Of a DNA stretch of 46,781 nucleotides, positions 43,201 to 46,781 are shown one piece after another (positions within the stretch are counted from its first letter, which is position 1; each line of letters opens with the position of its first letter). Source of the stretch: Rhizaria sp. SCN 62-66 (Eukaryota > Rhizaria, unplaced); assembly GCA_001724265.1 (NCBI GenBank), contig MEDY01000235.1, forward strand, positions 1 through 46,781, given 5' to 3'. Made by a program: the position numbers and the translations under genes. Under the pieces are notes generated by a model. The model saw only the letters and a list, made by a program, of their open reading frames with translations, ran no database searches and had not been told where the DNA came from.

Positions 43201-46200
43201 GTCGCAGCAGCGGCAGGCGAGCGTGTCGTGCGTGGTGCTGCGCGAGCTCTCGACCAGCGTAAACAAGTCCTTGAGGTCCTCGCGCGAGACCTGCGCCTCG
43301 GTGTTGTTTCCGCCCATGACGTCTGCCAGCCCTTCCTTGGAGAGCTGGCGCTGATACACCTTCTCCTCAATCGAGCCCGCGGCCAGAAAACGGTAGACAA
43401 AGCAGCGCTTCTTCTGGCCGTCGCGCCACACGCGCGCCGCCGCCTGTTTGTCCACGGCCGGGTTCCAGTCGGGGTCGAACAGCACCAGCCGGTTCGCGCC
43501 GACCAGGTTGAGTCCGCACCCGCCGGCCTTGGAGGAGAGCAGGAAGCAGAAGTAGTTGTTGCCGGCGCGCGAAAGCTCGTCGACGCGTTCCTGGCGCTTC
43601 TTGATCGTGGTGGAGCCGTCGACGCGGAGGAATTTCCAGCCGCGGAAGTTGCACAGCGCCTCGAACAAGTCCAGCGTCTGAGTGTAGTTGGAGATTAAGA
43701 CAAACTTGTCGTCCGACATGGCTTTGACGGCGCACAGCAGGCGGTCCAGCGCGTCCATCTTGCCCGAGAAGCGCGGATGCGCGGCCGTCTGCTCGAAGTC
43801 CCTGGGGAAGAGCGCGTCCAACGCCGGGCCCATGCCGGGCAGCGACGACGTCTTGCGCACGTCATACACCAGCTTCGGGTGGTTGCACAGCGTCTTGAGC
43901 AGGCCGATGAGCGGCAGCACCTGCACGCCCGAGTTGCCGCCACGCTTCTTGCCGCCTCCCTCATCATCGTCGTCATCGTCGTAGTTGGCGTTGTCAGCGC
44001 CGTCCTTGGCGGCGTCGGCGTCGGCGGCGGCGAGCGCGGCCTTGAGCTCGCTGTTGGCGAGCGCCATCTGCGTGCGGAAATGCGCGTAAAGCGTCTTCTG
44101 TAGCGGCGTGAGGTCGCAGCACACGATGTGCATCACCTTGGGCGGCAGGTGCGCTGATAGCAGCGTGTTGGTGCGGCGCACGATGAACTGGTTGACGATG
44201 TTCGACAGCCGCGTGGCGCAGTCGTCGCCCTTGCGGCGCTCCGCGTCCGTCGCAAAGGGCTCGCGGCCGACCAAGATGGGCGTCTGATACACGCGTGAGA
44301 ACTTGTTCTGGTCGCCCAGCACGTCGGGATTGGTGAAGTTGACCATGGCGTAGAACTCAGTCAGCGCGTTCTGCATCGGCGTGCCCGAGAGCAGGATGCG
44401 GCGCCGGCACTGGAGCTTGTTGAGCTGCTTGTAAATGCCCGTCTCGCTGTTCTTGAGCCGGTGCGCTTCGTCGCACACCAGCAGGTCCGTGTCGCGGCGG
44501 TAGATGGCCGCGGCGTGGCGGCGGAACGCGTCGTAGCTGATCACGAGCACCTGGACGCCGCGCGCGTCGTTGCAGTAGTCACGGATGCCGGCCAGGATCA
44601 CGTCCTTGTTGGCCTCGGCCAGCGCCTTGACGTTGAGCGCGCCGGGGCCGAGCCACTTCTCGAACTCTTTGCCCCAGTTGGCGACGAGCGACACGGGGCA
44701 CACGACGATGGCCTTTTTGCACACCGGCTGGCCCGCCACAAAGCCCTGCGTCAACAGCGTGTAGATCGTCGCGACAGACTGCAGCGTCTTGCCCAGACCC
44801 ATGTCATCGGCCAGGATCGCGCCCTGGCCGTCGAAGTCGCGCTGCTGCAGCACGCACTCGCACAGGAACTGCACGCCGTCACGCTAAAATGCGATGGAGT
44901 AACACAGTGACAGGATGTCAAAAGTAAAGTGAGAAATAATAAGGGTACGTCATAATAATAGTATCATTTAAATAAATATTACGTTTCAAACCAAGACATT
45001 ATCGTCTGGTCAAAGTATCTCTGTTTTAGTTTATATGAACGCACCTGGTGCGGGCGGAGCCAGTGCGCGACACGGGGCGGGACCTCGATACTGGAGAGTG
45101 TGACGCCCTCGCACGCGGCCACATCCGCCGCGTCGGGCTCCCACACCACGAGCGGCTTGAAGTCGGCCGGGATAACCACGGCCGATGCCGCGGGCGCGCC
45201 CAGTCCCTTGTCCGGCTGCAGCAGCGGCGGCGGCGGCGGCGGCGGGATGTAGGCCCCGGGGGGCGTGAAAGGCACAAAAGCACCCGTGCCAAGCGGGACG
45301 CGGTACTTGATGGCGTTGCGGTTGATGCCGAGCGTGTTGCTGGCCTTGCTCGCGTCCCAGCGCAGCCCTACGGCGCGCATCGCCAGGAACGACTTGCGGT
45401 GCGTGCCCGCGTGCTCGCTCTGCGACAGCGAGAGCCCCGCCATGGGGGGCGCGCGGGACACAGACAGCGTGCCCGCGGCCAGCGCGGCGACGTTAGCGCG
45501 GTAGGACGGGCGCAGGGAGACCTCGCCGGTCAGGGGGTCGATCTCCTCGGGTCCTTCGTCATCGTCGGCGTCGTCTTCGTCGTCGTCGCTGACGTCGTCG
45601 TCGTTGTTGTCGTCGGAGGACGAATCGTCGTCGCAGAAAGCGTCGTCGTCGTCGTCGTCGTCGGAGCCCTTGCCCTTGCCCTTCTTGCCGCGCTTGCCCT
45701 GGCCCAGGGCGCCGAAGGGCGAGCCGAGGGGCGTGGTGGACCGCACCGTGGGGGCGCGGCGCGTCGAGCCGCCCGCGGGAGATAGCGACGAAGCGGGGGT
45801 CGCGGGGGAGCGCGGACCCAAGCCGGGCGCGGCGAGCGCGGAGGAGCGCGCCGCGGGGGAACGCAGAGCTGCGCTTGTAGAGGGCGTGCCGAACGCGGGT
45901 CTGGCACCGCCGGGGGTCAAGCCAGTGCCAGAGCCAGGGCCGGTAGCGGCGAAACCGAAAGCGCGGGGTGCTGAGCCCGGAGTGACGAGGGACAGGCCAA
46001 GCGACGGGCGCGCAAAGGGCTTAGCGGGCGTTGCGGCCGCTGGCGTGACCGGGTTAGCTGCGACAAAGGCGGCCTTGAGGGCTTTAAACTCTGAAGGGGT
46101 GACAGTCTTGTTGCAGCCTGAACCGGAGCCTCCGTCACCAGCGGTGCCGTTCTCGCATAAATAACCGAAGAGACTGTCGTCGCCGTCGTAAAGAGGCATC

Positions 46201-46250
46201 AGCAAACCCTCTTCGCAGGCCTCACACAGAGGGCCCTTCGGCGGAGGCAT
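40282..46250 (-). CDS. RAD54: RAD54-type SNF2 helicase/translocase with an extended tail containing four in-frame TAG codons
   Basis: RAD54 is the nuclear DNA translocase that assists RAD51 in homologous recombination. Exon 1 is 46250-45045, the intron 45044-44884 (GTGCGT...TTTTAG), exon 2 44883-40282, ending in TAA; 1935 codons. The splice restores LRPHQRDGVQFLCECV. Helicase motifs: I DDMGLGKTLQ, II CDEAHRLKN, III SGTPMQN, V SSKAGGCGLNLVGANR, VI VWRDGQKKRCFVYRFL. The RAD54-specific end of the core is present: GSIEEKVYQRQLSKEGL, a DTLACRCC zinc-type motif, DLANWSHH and VRFVFSCEV. The N-terminus has CEAC near residue 9 and two further cysteines, perhaps a small zinc site. After about residue 1200 the protein is acidic/Ser/Lys-rich. 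TAG codons at 41424-41422, 41394-41392, 41331-41329 and 40989-40987 (codons 1556, 1566, 1587, 1701) lie in this tail. The frame stays open to a TAA after a less repetitive end (PTDKEMARLGYFRPAGMSDE). Confidence 0.9.
40947..40973 (-). repeat. AAC microsatellite coding poly-Asn in the RAD54 tail
   Basis: GTT repeats on the plus strand give a run of Asn codons on the coding strand, a few codons after the last in-frame TAG. Ser and Lys homopolymers (AGC and AAG codons) surround it. Confidence 0.75.
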
Positions 46251-46685
46251 GGGGCAGAACGATACAAGGAAGCTCGCCCAAGCACTCGAAGAAGAAAGAT
46301 ACTAAAATATGTCAAAATGCGTGCTTAAGTGAGCGACTTACGGATATAAAAAAGAAAACAAATAGAGGTACACAAGTTATTGTTATAACTAACATATGAC
46401 CTGCCGTGACGAGGATATAACTGAGATTAATTTGAAACAAAGGTTGAAGACATGGGCGCGCAGCAACGTTAAAAGCAATCTACAAGCGAGCAAGTTTGGA
46501 GCTAGGTAGTGCAACGAAAGCGCGGAAATACAGGTAGCGCTGAGCAGCGCGCAGGAAAACAATGTAAAGACAAGGTACATCGAGAGGAGACGTAGCGTGA
46601 AGTAGAGAGAGCATTCCAAAAGAGGGCGAGAGAAGGGGGGGAATAGAGTGCTATCAAGGGGAATTTATTGTGTGTTTGCGGTCAC
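46251..46685. other. Intergenic region: RAD54 promoter and 3' UTR of the following gene
   Basis: About 435 bp, AT-rich, no coding homology. The minus-strand AATAAA at 46664-46669 lies 17 nt past the stop of the neighbouring partial gene. Confidence 0.45.
46664..46669 (-). other. AATAAA polyadenylation signal of the partial gene at the window end
   Basis: The plus strand reads tttatt; on the minus strand AATAAA follows the TAA stop (46688-46686) by 16 nt. Compact but plausible. Confidence 0.45.
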
Positions 46686-46781
46686 TTAGAAGCCGTACTT
46701 GGCGAGCTCGGCGTTGATGGGAGCAAGCTCCTTGGAGGCGGCGGCAATAGCCTTGGCCTGGAGCTTGGCAACCTGCTTCTT
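46686..46781 (-). CDS. C-terminal end of an unidentified protein (5' part lies off the window)
   Basis: The last 31 codons read in one frame to TAA, with coding-like GC-rich codons (AAG, GCC, CTC, GAG). The end is Lys/Ala-rich and helical (KKQVAKLQAKAIAAASKE, then a final ELAKYGF). The codon choice is uniformly GC-ending, as in a strongly expressed gene. The family cannot be named from this fragment; a ribosomal or other basic housekeeping protein is possible. Confidence 0.6.
   Translation of the reverse strand, partial: KKQVAKLQAKAIAAASKELAPINAELAKYGF

Overview
This is a nuclear genomic window from a eukaryote, probably a flagellated single-celled one. Genes carry short spliceosomal introns (110-197 bp), coding DNA is very GC-rich and full of Ala/Ser/Glu/Asp/Gln/Asn runs, and intergenic DNA is clearly AT-richer. 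The products are eukaryote-specific: a Qbc SNARE, the CAAX protease RCE1, an ATAD2/Yta7 chromatin ATPase, RAD54, a lysosomal PQ-loop transporter, Cid1-like nucleotidyltransferases and the ciliary protein ZMYND12. The exact lineage cannot be read from the sequence alone.

Layout. 1-379 (-): start of a secreted protein. 1015-2418 (-): NAD(P)HX epimerase. 2668-4667 (-): acyl-CoA thioesterase, ACOT8/TesB type. 5317-6393 (+): SNAP-25-like SNARE. 6872-8499 (+): RCE1. 8941-12415 (+): ZMYND12 with a huge acidic/Ala tail. 12679-17237 (-): ATAD2/Yta7. 18491-21325 and 22676-25645 (+): two tandem Cid1/TUTase-like nucleotidyltransferases, followed by a broken third copy near 26389-26690. 27205-36482 (-): Rab-like GTPase fused to a ~3,000-residue multipass membrane protein. 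37920-39596 (-): PQLC2/SLC66A1-like transporter. 40282-46250 (-): RAD54. 46686-46781 (-): tail of an unidentified gene. The neighbours form no obvious pathway; this is ordinary eukaryotic gene order with mixed housekeeping functions.

The central observation is that UAG appears to be a sense codon here. Ten in-frame TAG codons lie inside six reading frames. In NAD(P)HX epimerase, clear family homology continues past both TAGs. In the two paralogous nucleotidyltransferases, related sequence follows the TAG of each. None of the twelve genes whose 3' end is visible stops at TAG: eight end in TAA and four in TGA. Glutamine is the most economical guess for its meaning, but the sequence does not prove it. 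Reading TAG as sense fuses the GTPase to the giant membrane protein, lengthens RAD54 by about 380 residues, adds Gln-rich tails to the nucleotidyltransferases and sets the ATAD2 start codon.

A second signature is the intron 5' splice site. All eight introns that could be placed by protein homology begin GT-N-pyrimidine-G (mostly GTNCGT), not the usual GTRAGT.
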